Positions 8,288 through 17,856 of a stretch of 64,000 nt of DNA are shown one piece after another (the stretch's first letter is position 1; each line of letters opens with the position of its first letter). Below the pieces are notes generated by a model that made no database searches, was not told the origin of the DNA, and worked only from the letters and a program-made list of their open reading frames with translations. The position numbers and the translations under genes are program-made. Source of the stretch: Perlucidibaca wandonensis (GTDB lineage: Bacteria; Pseudomonadota; Gammaproteobacteria; Pseudomonadales; Moraxellaceae); NCBI RefSeq assembly GCF_042677145.1, contig NZ_JBHTIT010000001.1, positions 2,271,472 through 2,335,471 on the forward strand, in the 5' to 3' direction.

Positions 8288-9430
8288 TTGAGCAAAGTTG
8301 CCATTCTCGCGCTAGAAGACGGAAGTGTTTTCAAGGGCGTATCAATCGGAGCAGATGGTCAATCATCTGGCGAAGTCGTTTTTAATACCGCCATGACTGG
8401 TTATCAGGAAATTCTGACCGACCCATCGTATTGCCAGCAAATGGTCACCTTGACCTATCCGCACATTGGCAACACCGGCGTAAACAACGAAGACAACGAA
8501 TCTACTCAGGTTTGGGCTGCGGGCTTAATCATCCGTGATAGCTCGATGATCGCTAGCAACTGGCGTATGACCGAGACGCTGCCAGACTATTTGGTGCGCA
8601 ACAATGTTGTCGCTATTGCTGAAATCGACACGCGCCGCTTAACGCGCATCTTGCGCGAAAGCGGTACGCAAAATGGCGTTATTGTCGCCGGCGCCGCTGC
8701 AGAAGTAGAAGGTGCGGTTGAGGCGGCCATTGCTAGCGCGAAAAAAGTGCCTAGCTTGAAGGGCGCGGACTTAGCCAAAGTCGTCAGCACAAAAGAAGTT
8801 TATCGCTGGACAGAAGGTAGCTGGGATCTGGCGAAAGGTTATGTCACGCCAACTGAAGCGCCGCGCTTCAAAGTCGTGGCCTATGACTTCGGTGTTAAGC
8901 ACAACATTCTGCGCCTGCTGGTTGATCGTGGTTGCGAGCTGATTGTGGTGCCGGCTCAAACTTCGGCGGCTGATGTACTGGCAATGAACCCCGATGGCGT
9001 CTTTCTCTCCAATGGTCCAGGCGATCCTGAGCCTTGCGACTACGCCATTGCGGCGATTAAGACCTTTTTAGATAAAGACTTACCAATTTTCGGCATCTGC
9101 TTAGGGCATCAGCTGTTAGCGCTCGCCTCAGGTGCGAAAACACTAAAAATGAAATTTGGCCATCATGGCGCCAACCATCCAGTGCAGAATTTAGACACCG
9201 GCCGCGTCATGATTACCAGTCAGAACCACGGCTTCTCCGTAGATGGAGCGACACTGCCCGCGACATTGCGTGCAACTCACAAGTCACTATTCGATGATTC
9301 GTTGCAAGGCCTGCATCACACCGATAAGCCAGCGTTTAGTTTCCAGGGACACCCTGAAGCTAGCCCCGGGCCAACAGATGTGCAGCCCTTGTTCGACCAC
9401 TTTTTTGAATTGATGCAGGCTCGGAAGTAA
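8288..9430 (+). CDS. carA: Carbamoyl-phosphate synthase small subunit CarA
   Basis: CarA is the glutaminase subunit that supplies ammonia to CarB for carbamoyl phosphate, the precursor of arginine and pyrimidines. The protein has the N-terminal CPSase small-chain domain (FNTAMTGYQEILTDPSY) and a C-terminal class I amidotransferase domain with SNGPGDPEPC, the nucleophile motif FGICLGHQ, and the His/Glu pair near FQGHPEASPGP. The frame can start at a GTG at 8276. I prefer the TTG at 8288 because GGAGG (8278-8282) lies 5 nt upstream and the product then starts MSKVAILALEDG, as in relatives. carB follows after 3 nt. Confidence 0.95.
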   Translation: MSKVAILALEDGSVFKGVSIGADGQSSGEVVFNTAMTGYQEILTDPSYCQQMVTLTYPHIGNTGVNNEDNESTQVWAAGLIIRDSSMIASNWRMTETLPDYLVRNNVVAIAEIDTRRLTRILRESGTQNGVIVAGAAAEVEGAVEAAIASAKKVPSLKGADLAKVVSTKEVYRWTEGSWDLAKGYVTPTEAPRFKVVAYDFGVKHNILRLLVDRGCELIVVPAQTSAADVLAMNPDGVFLSNGPGDPEPCDYAIAAIKTFLDKDLPIFGICLGHQLLALASGAKTLKMKFGHHGANHPVQNLDTGRVMITSQNHGFSVDGATLPATLRATHKSLFDDSLQGLHHTDKPAFSFQGHPEASPGPTDVQPLFDHFFELMQARK

Positions 9431-9433
9431 GAC

Positions 9434-12400
9434 ATGCCAAAGCGTACTGATATCCAAAGCATTCTCATCATCGGCGCAGGTCCGATTGTCATTGGCCAAG
9501 CCTGCGAGTTCGATTACTCCGGCGCGCAAGCGTGTAAGGCGCTGCGTGAAGAGGGCTATCGCGTCATTCTGGTGAACTCGAACCCAGCCACCATCATGAC
9601 CGACCCGTCGATGGCCGACTCGACTTATATCGAGCCGATCACGTGGCAAACCGTTGCGCAAATTATCGAGAAAGAGCGCCCCGATGCGCTCCTGCCGACC
9701 ATGGGCGGCCAGACCGCGCTGAACTGCGCGCTCGAGTTAGATGCGAAAGGCGTGTTGGCGAAATTCAATGTTGAGCTGATTGGCGCTTCGAAAGAAGCTA
9801 TCCGCATGGCGGAAGACCGCAAGCTGTTTGACCAGGCTATGCGCCGTATTGGCCTCGAGTGCCCACGCGCTGGCATCGCCACCAATATGGACGAAGCCTT
9901 TGCTGTGCTCGAAACCACTGGCTTTCCATCGATTATTCGCCCGTCGTTCACCATGGGCGGCTCCGGCGGTGGTATTGCCTACAACCGTGAAGAATTCATC
10001 GAGATTTGCGAGCGCGGCCTAGACTTATCGCCAACCAATGAATTGCTCATCGATGAGTCATTAATTGGTTGGAAAGAATATGAGATGGAAGTCGTGCGCG
10101 ATCGCAACGACAACTGCATCATCGTCTGCGCCATCGAAAACTTCGACGCCATGGGCGTGCACACCGGCGATTCGATCACGGTAGCACCTGCGCAAACGCT
10201 GACCGATAAAGAATATCAAATCATGCGCGACGCTTCTTGCGCCGTGCTGCGTGAAATCGGTGTTGAAACCGGCGGCTCCAACGTACAGTTTGGTATCAGT
10301 CCAGATGATGGCCGCATGGTCGTTATCGAGATGAACCCGCGTGTGTCGCGTTCATCGGCGCTGGCGTCAAAAGCCACTGGCTTCCCGATTGCTAAAGTCG
10401 CGGCCAAATTGGCAGTTGGTTACACCCTTGATGAGTTGAAAAATGACATCACCGGTGGTTTAACCCCGGCGTCATTTGAGCCTTCAATCGACTATATCGT
10501 CACTAAGATTCCTCGTTTCAACTTCGAGAAATTTGCCCAAGCAGAGCCACGCTTAACGACGCAGATGAAGTCGGTTGGCGAAGTCATGGCCATCGGCCGT
10601 ACTTTCCAAGAGTCTTTACAGAAGGCTCTGCGCGGCCTTGAAGTTGGTGTCGATGGCTTCACGCCAATTCTCGATCCCAGCGCACCAAATGCCGAAGCCA
10701 AGCTTCGCAATGAATTGTCGAACCCAGGCCCCGAGCGTATTTGGTATATCGGTGATGCTTTCCGCATGGGGCTAAGCGTTAACGAAGTATTCCGCTTAAC
10801 CGGTGTCGATCCTTGGTTCTTAGTGCAGATCGAAGATCTGATTAAAACTGAAGCCGGTGTGACTCAGCTCGGCTTTGCCAATCTCGACCGCGATGCCATG
10901 TGGAAACTCAAGCGCAAAGGCTTTGCCGACAGCCGCTTAGCCACGCTTATCGGTGTGTCAGAGCAAGAGCTGCGTAAGCGCCGCTGGAGCCAAGGCATTC
11001 GCCCGGTTTATAAGCGCGTCGATACCTGTGCTGCCGAGTTTGCGACTAGCACCGCCTATATGTACTCGACCTACGAAGAGACTTGCGAAGCTGAGCCAAG
11101 CAATCGCAACAAAATTATGGTGCTGGGCGGTGGTCCAAACCGTATCGGCCAGGGCATTGAGTTCGATTATTGCTGCGTCCACGCGGCATTGGCGATGCGC
11201 GAAGATGGTTATGAAACCATCATGATCAACTGCAACCCAGAAACAGTTTCTACCGACTACGATACTTCCGATCGCCTGTATTTCGAGCCGGTCACGCTAG
11301 AAGATGTGCTTGAGATTGCTGCGCTAGAAAAGCCCAAAGGTGTGATCGTGCAATACGGTGGCCAAACGCCACTAAAATTAGCGCGCGCACTCGAGGCTGC
11401 CGGCGTACCTATCATCGGCACATCGCCAGATGCTATTGATCGTGCAGAAGACCGTGAGCGCTTCCAGCAAATGGTTGAGCGTTTAAATCTTTTGCAGCCA
11501 CCAAACCGTCTAGCGCGCTCGACAGAAGAGGGCTTGTTGCTAGCTTCGGAAGTTGGCTATCCCTTGGTTGTGCGCCCGAGCTATGTGCTTGGTGGCCGCG
11601 CCATGGAAATCGTTTTTAACGATGCTGAGCTGGCGCGTTATCTGCGCGAAGCTGTTAGCGCCTCAAATGAATCGCCGGTGCTGCTCGATCGCTTCTTAGA
11701 TGATGCCATTGAGATCGATGTTGACTGCGTCAGCGACGGCACCACCGTGGTGATCGGCGGCATCATGCAGCACATCGAACAAGCCGGTATTCACTCCGGT
11801 GACTCGGCCTGTTCATTGCCGCCATATAACCTGTCGGCTGAGCTACAAGACGTGATGCGTGAGCAAACCGTCGCTATGGCACGCGAGCTGGGTGTTATTG
11901 GCCTGATGAACGTGCAGTTTGCCGTCAAAGGCAGCGACGTCTATGTGCTCGAAGTTAACCCACGTGCATCGCGCACCGTGCCTTTTGTGTCGAAATGCAT
12001 CGGTGTTTCGCTAGCCAAAGTTGCAGCGCGTTGCATGGCCGGTATGTCTTTGCAGGATCAAGGCTTCACCAAGGAAATCATCCCGAACTATTACAGCGTG
12101 AAAGAAGCGGTGTTCCCTTTCGCGAAGTTCCCTGGCGTTGATCCAATTCTTGGCCCAGAAATGAAATCCACCGGTGAGGTCATGGGCTCCGGCGCAACCT
12201 TCGCCGAGGCTTTCCACAAGGCGGTATTAGGCTCGAATGAGCGCCTGCCGACCGGTGGTCGTGTATTTTTATCAGTACGTGAGTCTGACAAGCCGCATGT
12301 CTCGCGCGTCGCTGGCGAATTGGCTGAGCTGGGCTTCTCGCTCGTTGCCACCAGCGGCACACAAGCAATACTTGCTGCGGCAGGCATTGCTTGTGAGCGT

Positions 12401-12649
12401 GTGAATAAAGTGACCGAAGGTCGCCCACACATCGTCGACATGTTGAAGAATGGCGAAATCAACTTCATCATTAACACCACGGAAGGCAAGCAGGCGCAGG
12501 AAGACTCGTTCTCCATTCGCCGTAGCGCATTGCAGGGTAAGGTCTACTACACGACCACGCTCAGCGGCGCCGAAGCGGTTAGTCAGTCACTGCGCTCCAA
12601 AGATGCATTAACGGTGCGTCGCTTGCAGGATCTCCACGAGGGACTTTGA
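9434..12649 (+). CDS. carB: Carbamoyl-phosphate synthase large subunit CarB
   Basis: CarB makes carbamoyl phosphate from bicarbonate, ammonia and two ATP. The 1071-residue length is normal. Two homologous ATP-grasp halves are visible: the first with IGAGPIVIGQACEFDYSG and RPSFTMGGSGGG, the second with LGGGPNRIGQGIEFDYC and RPSYVLGGRAMEIV. An oligomerisation region lies between them. The C-terminal MGS-like allosteric domain (LATSGTQAILAAAGI region) binds effectors. It lies 3 nt after carA and 1 nt before greA, so the three form one operon, as reported for Pseudomonas. Confidence 0.99.
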   Translation: MPKRTDIQSILIIGAGPIVIGQACEFDYSGAQACKALREEGYRVILVNSNPATIMTDPSMADSTYIEPITWQTVAQIIEKERPDALLPTMGGQTALNCALELDAKGVLAKFNVELIGASKEAIRMAEDRKLFDQAMRRIGLECPRAGIATNMDEAFAVLETTGFPSIIRPSFTMGGSGGGIAYNREEFIEICERGLDLSPTNELLIDESLIGWKEYEMEVVRDRNDNCIIVCAIENFDAMGVHTGDSITVAPAQTLTDKEYQIMRDASCAVLREIGVETGGSNVQFGISPDDGRMVVIEMNPRVSRSSALASKATGFPIAKVAAKLAVGYTLDELKNDITGGLTPASFEPSIDYIVTKIPRFNFEKFAQAEPRLTTQMKSVGEVMAIGRTFQESLQKALRGLEVGVDGFTPILDPSAPNAEAKLRNELSNPGPERIWYIGDAFRMGLSVNEVFRLTGVDPWFLVQIEDLIKTEAGVTQLGFANLDRDAMWKLKRKGFADSRLATLIGVSEQELRKRRWSQGIRPVYKRVDTCAAEFATSTAYMYSTYEETCEAEPSNRNKIMVLGGGPNRIGQGIEFDYCCVHAALAMREDGYETIMINCNPETVSTDYDTSDRLYFEPVTLEDVLEIAALEKPKGVIVQYGGQTPLKLARALEAAGVPIIGTSPDAIDRAEDRERFQQMVERLNLLQPPNRLARSTEEGLLLASEVGYPLVVRPSYVLGGRAMEIVFNDAELARYLREAVSASNESPVLLDRFLDDAIEIDVDCVSDGTTVVIGGIMQHIEQAGIHSGDSACSLPPYNLSAELQDVMREQTVAMARELGVIGLMNVQFAVKGSDVYVLEVNPRASRTVPFVSKCIGVSLAKVAARCMAGMSLQDQGFTKEIIPNYYSVKEAVFPFAKFPGVDPILGPEMKSTGEVMGSGATFAEAFHKAVLGSNERLPTGGRVFLSVRESDKPHVSRVAGELAELGFSLVATSGTQAILAAAGIACERVNKVTEGRPHIVDMLKNGEINFIINTTEGKQAQEDSFSIRRSALQGKVYYTTTLSGAEAVSQSLRSKDALTVRRLQDLHEGL

Positions 12650-12650
12650 T

Positions 12651-13127
12651 ATGCAACGTTATCCGATGACGGTTCAAGGCGCAGACGCACTAAAGGCTGA
12701 GCTCAATAAGCTGAAATTCATCGATCGCCCTGCGGTTATTGCGGCGATCGCTGAGGCGCGCGCCCACGGCGACTTGAAAGAGAACGCTGAGTATCACGCT
12801 GCGCGCGAGCAGCAGGGCTTCATTGAAGGTCGCCTGCAAGATATCGAAGGTAAGCTGTCAAATGCGCAAATTATCGATATTTTGCAGATGCCGAAAACTG
12901 GCAAGGTGATTTTTGGTGCGACAGTCGATATCGAAAACATCGATACCGGCGAAACCAAGACTTATCACATTGTTGGCGATGACGAAGCCGATTTTAAAAT
13001 CGGTAAAATTTCAGTCAATTCACCCATTGCGCGTGGCTTGATTGGTAAGACTGAAGGCGATGAAGCGCTCATCGAGACGCCCGGCGGCACCGTCGAGTTT
13101 GAAGTCATGGCAGTTCGCTACGAATAA
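12651..13127 (+). CDS. greA: Transcription elongation factor GreA
   Basis: GreA rescues backtracked RNA polymerase by stimulating transcript cleavage. The 158-residue product has the N-terminal coiled coil with the basic and acidic tip segment EARAHGDLKENAEYHAAREQQ and a C-terminal FKBP-like domain ending VEFEVMAVRY. It starts 1 nt after the carB stop, which indicates translational coupling. Confidence 0.98.
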   Translation: MQRYPMTVQGADALKAELNKLKFIDRPAVIAAIAEARAHGDLKENAEYHAAREQQGFIEGRLQDIEGKLSNAQIIDILQMPKTGKVIFGATVDIENIDTGETKTYHIVGDDEADFKIGKISVNSPIARGLIGKTEGDEALIETPGGTVEFEVMAVRYE

Positions 13128-13140
13128 CGAGTAACACTCC

Positions 13141-13854
13141 ATGGCTGTTAAACGCGCACATATTCTGCAGCATGTAGTTTTTGAGGGGCCCGGCTATATT
13201 GCTGATTGGCTTTCTGCGCACGGCGCCGAAGTCAGCACAACCGCTTGGTATGACGGCAACCCTGAGCTGCCAGCACTGGACGGCATAGACTTGTTGGTCT
13301 GTCTCGGCGGGCCAATGAGTGTGCATGACAACGAACAGTATCCATGGCTTGCCGACGAGCGCACTTTTTTGCGCGAAGCCATCACGCGTGGTGTGCCGAC
13401 ATTGGGCATCTGCTTAGGCGCTCAGCAAATGAGCTTGTGCTTGGGCGGTGAGGTTAACCCTAACCCCGTGCGCGAGATTGGCTGGTTTGGCCTGTCTGGA
13501 CATGCATCAACATCATCGATACCGAATGTGCTCGACGACTTATGCGTACTGCATTGGCATGGCGAATGCTTTTCGCTACCCGATGGTGCGGAGTTGTTGG
13601 CAAGCAGCAAGGCGTGCGGCGTACAAGCTGCGTTGCTTGGCGATCGCGCGTTGGCTCTGCAGTGCCATTTGGAAATCAAGCCAGATGGGCTTGAAGACTT
13701 AGTTGCTCATTGCGGTGATGAGCTTGCTGCCGGCCCTGCCGTGCAGTCGACTGAGACACTTTTGCAGTGGCCTAAAACGACTTACGAAGAAATGCATAAG
13801 ACGTTAACCAAGTTGCTTTCATGGCTAACGACCACGCGAACAAGCGACAAATAA
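13141..13854 (+). CDS. Class I glutamine amidotransferase (GMP synthase-like)
   Basis: This is a stand-alone class I glutamine amidotransferase domain of 237 residues. It shows an oxyanion strand LLVCLGGPMSV, the nucleophile elbow LGICLGAQQM (Cys91), and a late LQCHLEIKPDGLED segment that supplies the catalytic His and Glu. Such proteins are often annotated as GMP synthase GATase-like; the acceptor substrate is not predictable. It lies 13 nt after greA and is probably the last gene of the car operon. Its stop overlaps a 13-bp hairpin. Confidence 0.85.
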   Translation: MAVKRAHILQHVVFEGPGYIADWLSAHGAEVSTTAWYDGNPELPALDGIDLLVCLGGPMSVHDNEQYPWLADERTFLREAITRGVPTLGICLGAQQMSLCLGGEVNPNPVREIGWFGLSGHASTSSIPNVLDDLCVLHWHGECFSLPDGAELLASSKACGVQAALLGDRALALQCHLEIKPDGLEDLVAHCGDELAAGPAVQSTETLLQWPKTTYEEMHKTLTKLLSWLTTTRTSDK

Positions 13855-13885
13855 GCTCGCACTTAAGGTTTCAGTGCGAGCTTAT
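13851..13885. terminator. Strong hairpin between convergent genes
   Basis: A perfect 13-bp stem (13851-13863 with 13873-13885) with a 9-nt loop contains the stop codon of the amidotransferase gene and lies 6 nt beyond the end of yhbY. No T tract follows on either strand. It may terminate weakly or protect 3' ends. Confidence 0.55.
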
Positions 13886-13891
13886 GAGTGC

Positions 13892-14203
13892 TTAGGTTAG
13901 CGCGCGTAACAAGTTCGAAAGTTTTGGGTCTGGACGCTTCGATGGGCGATAAAGCAAAACCAGCTTGCCAATGCTTTGAGCAATCTGCGACTGCGTAGCG
14001 CTAGCGATCTCAGTAATGACTTCGGTACGTGCTGCGCGGTCTTCACCGCCAACGCGAACTTTAATCAGCTCATGGTCTTCCAAGCGAGCGTCAATCTCTG
14101 CAAGCACCGCCTCAGTTAAACCATTGCCGCCAAGTTGTACTAGCGGGTTTAGGTGATGGCCAATTTGGCGCAAACGTTTTTTCTCAGCGGTGGACAAGCT
14201 CAC
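13892..14203 (-). CDS. yhbY: Ribosome assembly RNA-binding protein YhbY (CRM domain)
   Basis: This is a 103-residue single CRM-domain protein that associates with pre-50S ribosomal particles. The N-terminus MSLSTAEKKRLRQIGHHLNP and the loop LVQLGGNGLTEAVLAEID with GGNG are diagnostic, and the C-terminal strand IGKLVLLYRPSK is typical. It is divergent from rlmE, a 23S rRNA methyltransferase, a common pairing in proteobacteria. Both act in large-subunit maturation. Confidence 0.95.
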   Translation of the reverse strand: MSLSTAEKKRLRQIGHHLNPLVQLGGNGLTEAVLAEIDARLEDHELIKVRVGGEDRAARTEVITEIASATQSQIAQSIGKLVLLYRPSKRPDPKLSNLLRALT

Positions 14204-14342
14204 GATAACCTCAGCTCTAGGGCGGTTGCCTGCATTTAGCAGGGCAAAACTCGCCGAATTCTGGTAAAAAGAGTGCCTATTCTAGCGGGTTGTCGGCGCT
14301 AGTTCCTGTTTTTCTCGCATTGTCTGTAGTGTTGTCGGTGTT

Positions 14343-14990
14343 ATGGCCACAAAAATCACAAATCGTAAGCTCTCTGGCCGTAGCAAAATCTGGATGCAAG
14401 AGCATCTTGACGACCATTATGTGCAAAAAGCTTGGCAGGATGGCTACCGTTCGCGCGCTAGCTATAAGCTTCTTGAGCTGCAGGAAAAAGATAAGCTAAT
14501 TCGCCCGGGCATGAATATTTTAGACTTGGGTTCGGCGCCAGGAAGCTGGTGCCAAGTTGCGGGCCGGCTGATGGATGGTCGCGGTAAAGTTGTTGCTACT
14601 GACATTTTGCCGATGGATGCTTTGCCAGATGTAACCTTTGTTCAGGGCGATTTTCGTGAGCAAGAAGTTAACGATGCCATCATGGCTGAGCTTAATGGCG
14701 AGCTTATGGACCTTGTAATTTGTGATATGGCCCCCAATATGTCTGGTAACACTTCGGTGGACTTGCCGCGAGCCATGTACTTATGCGAATTGGCATTAGA
14801 TATGGCAGTACAAGTTCTGCGCCCGAAAGGCACTTTTGTTGTAAAGGCCTTTCATGGCGAAGGTTACGAAGAATATCGGCGAGCGATCTTGCAACACTTT
14901 GCGGTGTTGAAAGCGCGTAAGCCAGACGCCTCGCGAGCGCGTTCGCGAGAAGTATATTTAGTGGCGAGCGGACTCCGCGAGCCTAAGTGA
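14343..14990 (+). CDS. rlmE: 23S rRNA (uridine-2'-O) methyltransferase RlmE
   Basis: RlmE (FtsJ/RrmJ) methylates U2552 in the ribosomal A loop during late 50S assembly, using SAM. The 215-residue product has an N-terminal basic helix with RSRASYKLLELQEK (catalytic Lys), the SAM motif LDLGSAPGSWCQVAG, VICDMAPNMSGN with the catalytic Asp, and FVVKAFHGEGYEEY with the second Lys and the Glu of the K-D-K-E tetrad. ftsH follows 68 bp downstream, as in E. coli. Confidence 0.97.
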   Translation: MATKITNRKLSGRSKIWMQEHLDDHYVQKAWQDGYRSRASYKLLELQEKDKLIRPGMNILDLGSAPGSWCQVAGRLMDGRGKVVATDILPMDALPDVTFVQGDFREQEVNDAIMAELNGELMDLVICDMAPNMSGNTSVDLPRAMYLCELALDMAVQVLRPKGTFVVKAFHGEGYEEYRRAILQHFAVLKARKPDASRARSREVYLVASGLREPK

Positions 14991-15058
14991 TGGAGTGTCC
15001 ATCGCTCTCGGCAGCTTTAAGCTGCCACAACAAGGTCGGCTGACCTGGAGGTTGTCGC

Positions 15059-16993
15059 GTGAATGATTTCGGCAAAAACATCGTGGTGTGGTTACTGGTT
15101 GCAGGGGCACTAGCCTACGTTTTCGGTAGCTTCAATCAAAAAGCGCCTAGCGCCGCGATGAATTACAGTGACTTTGTCGCTGCAGTTGATGCAGGCGAGA
15201 TTAAAAGCGTGCGCATCCAGCCTGACCTGATCACTGGACAGCGTTCGGGTGGTGCCAAATTTGAAACTGTGCGCCCTCCCGCTGAAGACAAAGATCTGAT
15301 TAATCAGCTACTACGTCAAAAAGTGACCGTAGAAGGCGCCGCTCCTGAACAGCAGGGCATGTTGTCGCAACTATTAGTTGCTGCATTCCCGATCTTGCTG
15401 ATGGTCGCTTTATTTATTTTTCTATCTCGGAAAATGAGTGGCGGCATGGGTGGCGGCGGCGGTCGCGGTAACCCAATGAGCTTTGGTAAGTCACGCGCAC
15501 GTCAGCTCACCGAAGATCAAATCAAAGTCACTTTTGCCGATGTTGCCGGCTGTGACGAAGCCAAAGAAGAAGTCAGCGAAGTAGTTGAGTTCTTACGCGA
15601 TCCGGGCAAATTCCAAAACCTCGGTGGCCGTATTCCTCGCGGCATTCTCATGGTAGGTCAGCCGGGCACCGGTAAAACGCTGTTAGCGAAAGCTATTGCT
15701 GGCGAAGCGAAAGTGCCATTTTTCAGCATCTCAGGTTCAGATTTTGTCGAGATGTTTGTCGGCGTTGGCGCTAGCCGCGTGCGCGATATGTTTGAGCAGG
15801 CTAAAAAGCAGGCGCCATGCATTATTTTCATCGATGAAATCGATGCGGTCGGCCGCCATCGCGGCGCCGGCATGGGCGGTGGTCACGATGAGCGCGAGCA
15901 AACATTGAACCAATTATTGGTTGAAATGGATGGTTTTGAGGGCAATGAAGGTGTCATCGTCATCGCCGCTACTAACCGCCCCGATGTGCTCGATACAGCC
16001 TTGCTGCGCCCCGGTCGTTTTGACCGTCAAGTGGTTGTTGGTTTGCCGGATGTACGTGGTCGTGAGCAAATTTTGGTTGTGCACATGCGCAAAATCCCGA
16101 TGGGCAATGATGTCGTACCCAACACATTGGCGCGCAGCACGCCGGGCTTCTCTGGCGCCGACTTGGCAAACTTAGTTAACGAGGCGGCGTTATTTGCCGC
16201 TCGTAGCAACCTCAAGCAAGTCAGCATGAATGAGTTTGAGAAAGCCAAAGATAAAATCATGATGGGCGCTGAGCGCAAATCTATGGTGATGTCAGAGAAA
16301 GAAAAACTGAACACGGCGTTTCACGAAGCGGGGCATGCCATTGTCGGTCGCCTCGTTCCTGAGCATGACCCGGTTTATAAAGTCTCAATTATTCCTCGTG
16401 GCCGCGCACTCGGCGTGACCATGTTCTTGCCGGAAGAAGACCGCTACTCGATGTCTAAGCGTGGCATTGAAGGCAATATCTGCTCCTTGTTTGGCGGGCG
16501 TATTGCCGAAGAGTTGACGCTAGGCTTTGAAGGTGTGACCACTGGCGCGAGCAACGATATTCAGCGCGCAACCGAGCTTGCTCGCAATATGGTCACAAAA
16601 TGGGGCTTGTCGGAGAAGCTCGGCCCATTGCTCTATGAAGAAGATGAGGGCGAGGTGTTTTTGGGCCGCTCGGTCACTCAGCACAAAAGTGTTTCCAGCC
16701 AAACAGCCATTGATATTGATATTGAAGTGCGCTCGGTGATTGATCGCTGCTATGCCAGAGCACGCGAAATGCTCGTTGAAAATCGCGACATTCTCGACTC
16801 CATGTCTGAGGCTCTGATGAAGTACGAAACCATCGATGCGCCGCAAATCGATGACTTGATGGCGCGTCGCGAAGTGCGTCCACCAAAAGGTTGGACAGAT
16901 GATGGCTCGACTGGTGGCGGCAATGCCACAGCGCCAACTGAAGCTAAAGATGACGTTGCCGACAGCGCTACACCTGCTCCGGATGCCGTCTGA
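15059..16993 (+). CDS. ftsH: ATP-dependent zinc metalloprotease FtsH
   Basis: FtsH is the membrane-anchored AAA+ protease that degrades misassembled membrane proteins and regulators such as sigma-32 and LpxC. The GTG start is supported by CTGGAGG 8 nt upstream. Of 644 residues, transmembrane helices lie near 8-24 and 105-122 around a periplasmic domain. Walker A GQPGTGKT is at 200-207, Walker B IIFIDEID near 255-262, the second region of homology with RPGRFD near 318, and the zinc motif HEAGH at 422-426. The C-terminus is a disordered Ala/Thr/Asp-rich tail. Confidence 0.99.
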   Translation: MNDFGKNIVVWLLVAGALAYVFGSFNQKAPSAAMNYSDFVAAVDAGEIKSVRIQPDLITGQRSGGAKFETVRPPAEDKDLINQLLRQKVTVEGAAPEQQGMLSQLLVAAFPILLMVALFIFLSRKMSGGMGGGGGRGNPMSFGKSRARQLTEDQIKVTFADVAGCDEAKEEVSEVVEFLRDPGKFQNLGGRIPRGILMVGQPGTGKTLLAKAIAGEAKVPFFSISGSDFVEMFVGVGASRVRDMFEQAKKQAPCIIFIDEIDAVGRHRGAGMGGGHDEREQTLNQLLVEMDGFEGNEGVIVIAATNRPDVLDTALLRPGRFDRQVVVGLPDVRGREQILVVHMRKIPMGNDVVPNTLARSTPGFSGADLANLVNEAALFAARSNLKQVSMNEFEKAKDKIMMGAERKSMVMSEKEKLNTAFHEAGHAIVGRLVPEHDPVYKVSIIPRGRALGVTMFLPEEDRYSMSKRGIEGNICSLFGGRIAEELTLGFEGVTTGASNDIQRATELARNMVTKWGLSEKLGPLLYEEDEGEVFLGRSVTQHKSVSSQTAIDIDIEVRSVIDRCYARAREMLVENRDILDSMSEALMKYETIDAPQIDDLMARREVRPPKGWTDDGSTGGGNATAPTEAKDDVADSATPAPDAV

Positions 16994-17011
16994 TTTAACG
17001 AGCGTAGCGCA

Positions 17012-17845
17012 GTGACGCAACTACACTGCGGCGGCCGTGACCTTGATCTGTCTCGGCCTGTGGTCATGGGGGTGCTTAATGTCACCCCCGATTCATTTTC
17101 AGATGGTGGTCGTTACGTCGCTATCGATGCCGCTTTACGTCTAGCTGAGAAAATGTGCCAAGACGGTGCCGGCATTATTGATGTCGGTGGTGAAAGTACA
17201 CGCCCTGGCGCTGCCCCAGTCTCCAGCAATGAAGAGTTAGATCGGGTGATGCCAGTAGTCGAGGCCATCCATCAGCGCTTCGATGTCATTATCTCTCTCG
17301 ATACCTCTACGCCGGCATTAATCACCGCAGGTGCATCTGCAGGCGCAGGCCTGATCAATGACGTGCGCGCATTGCAGCGACCTGGCGCACTGGCGGCAGC
17401 TGCAGCAACGTCACTACCTATCTGTCTTATGCATATGCAGGGCGAGCCCGACACCATGCAGCTAAGACCGCATTACGACAGTGTTTGTGATGAGGTCATG
17501 GCGTTTTTGCGGGAACGTGCAGAGGCATGCATAAATGCAGGTATAGCCGCTGAGCGCTTGCTATACGATCCCGGCTTTGGCTTCGGCAAAACATTAAGTC
17601 ACAACCTTAGTCTGCTAAAGCATTTCGAGCGCTTGCATGCGCTGGGTGGGCCATTGCTTGTGGGCATGTCTCGCAAATCTATGCTTGGCCAGGTTCTTGG
17701 TGGCGCAGCAGTCGATGCACGCGCCGCAGCTGGTTTAGCCGCAGCTGTATTGGCGGTTGAGCGTGGCGCCCGTATTATTCGTACACATGATGTTCGTGAA
17801 ACAGCCGATGCCTTAGCGCTCTGGCAAGCACAATCACAGGAATGA
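17012..17845 (+). CDS. folP: Dihydropteroate synthase FolP
   Basis: FolP condenses p-aminobenzoate with dihydropterin pyrophosphate in folate synthesis and is the sulfonamide target. The 277-residue TIM-barrel product has the pterin signature VMGVLNVTPDSFSDGG, IDVGGESTRPGA, and DPGFGFGKT near residue 190, followed by GMSRKSMLGQVLG. The start is a GTG at 17012. glmM starts 11 nt after the stop. The ftsH-folP-glmM order is conserved with E. coli and Pseudomonas. Confidence 0.98.
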   Translation: MTQLHCGGRDLDLSRPVVMGVLNVTPDSFSDGGRYVAIDAALRLAEKMCQDGAGIIDVGGESTRPGAAPVSSNEELDRVMPVVEAIHQRFDVIISLDTSTPALITAGASAGAGLINDVRALQRPGALAAAAATSLPICLMHMQGEPDTMQLRPHYDSVCDEVMAFLRERAEACINAGIAAERLLYDPGFGFGKTLSHNLSLLKHFERLHALGGPLLVGMSRKSMLGQVLGGAAVDARAAAGLAAAVLAVERGARIIRTHDVRETADALALWQAQSQE

Positions 17846-17856
17846 CAAGGAAAATC

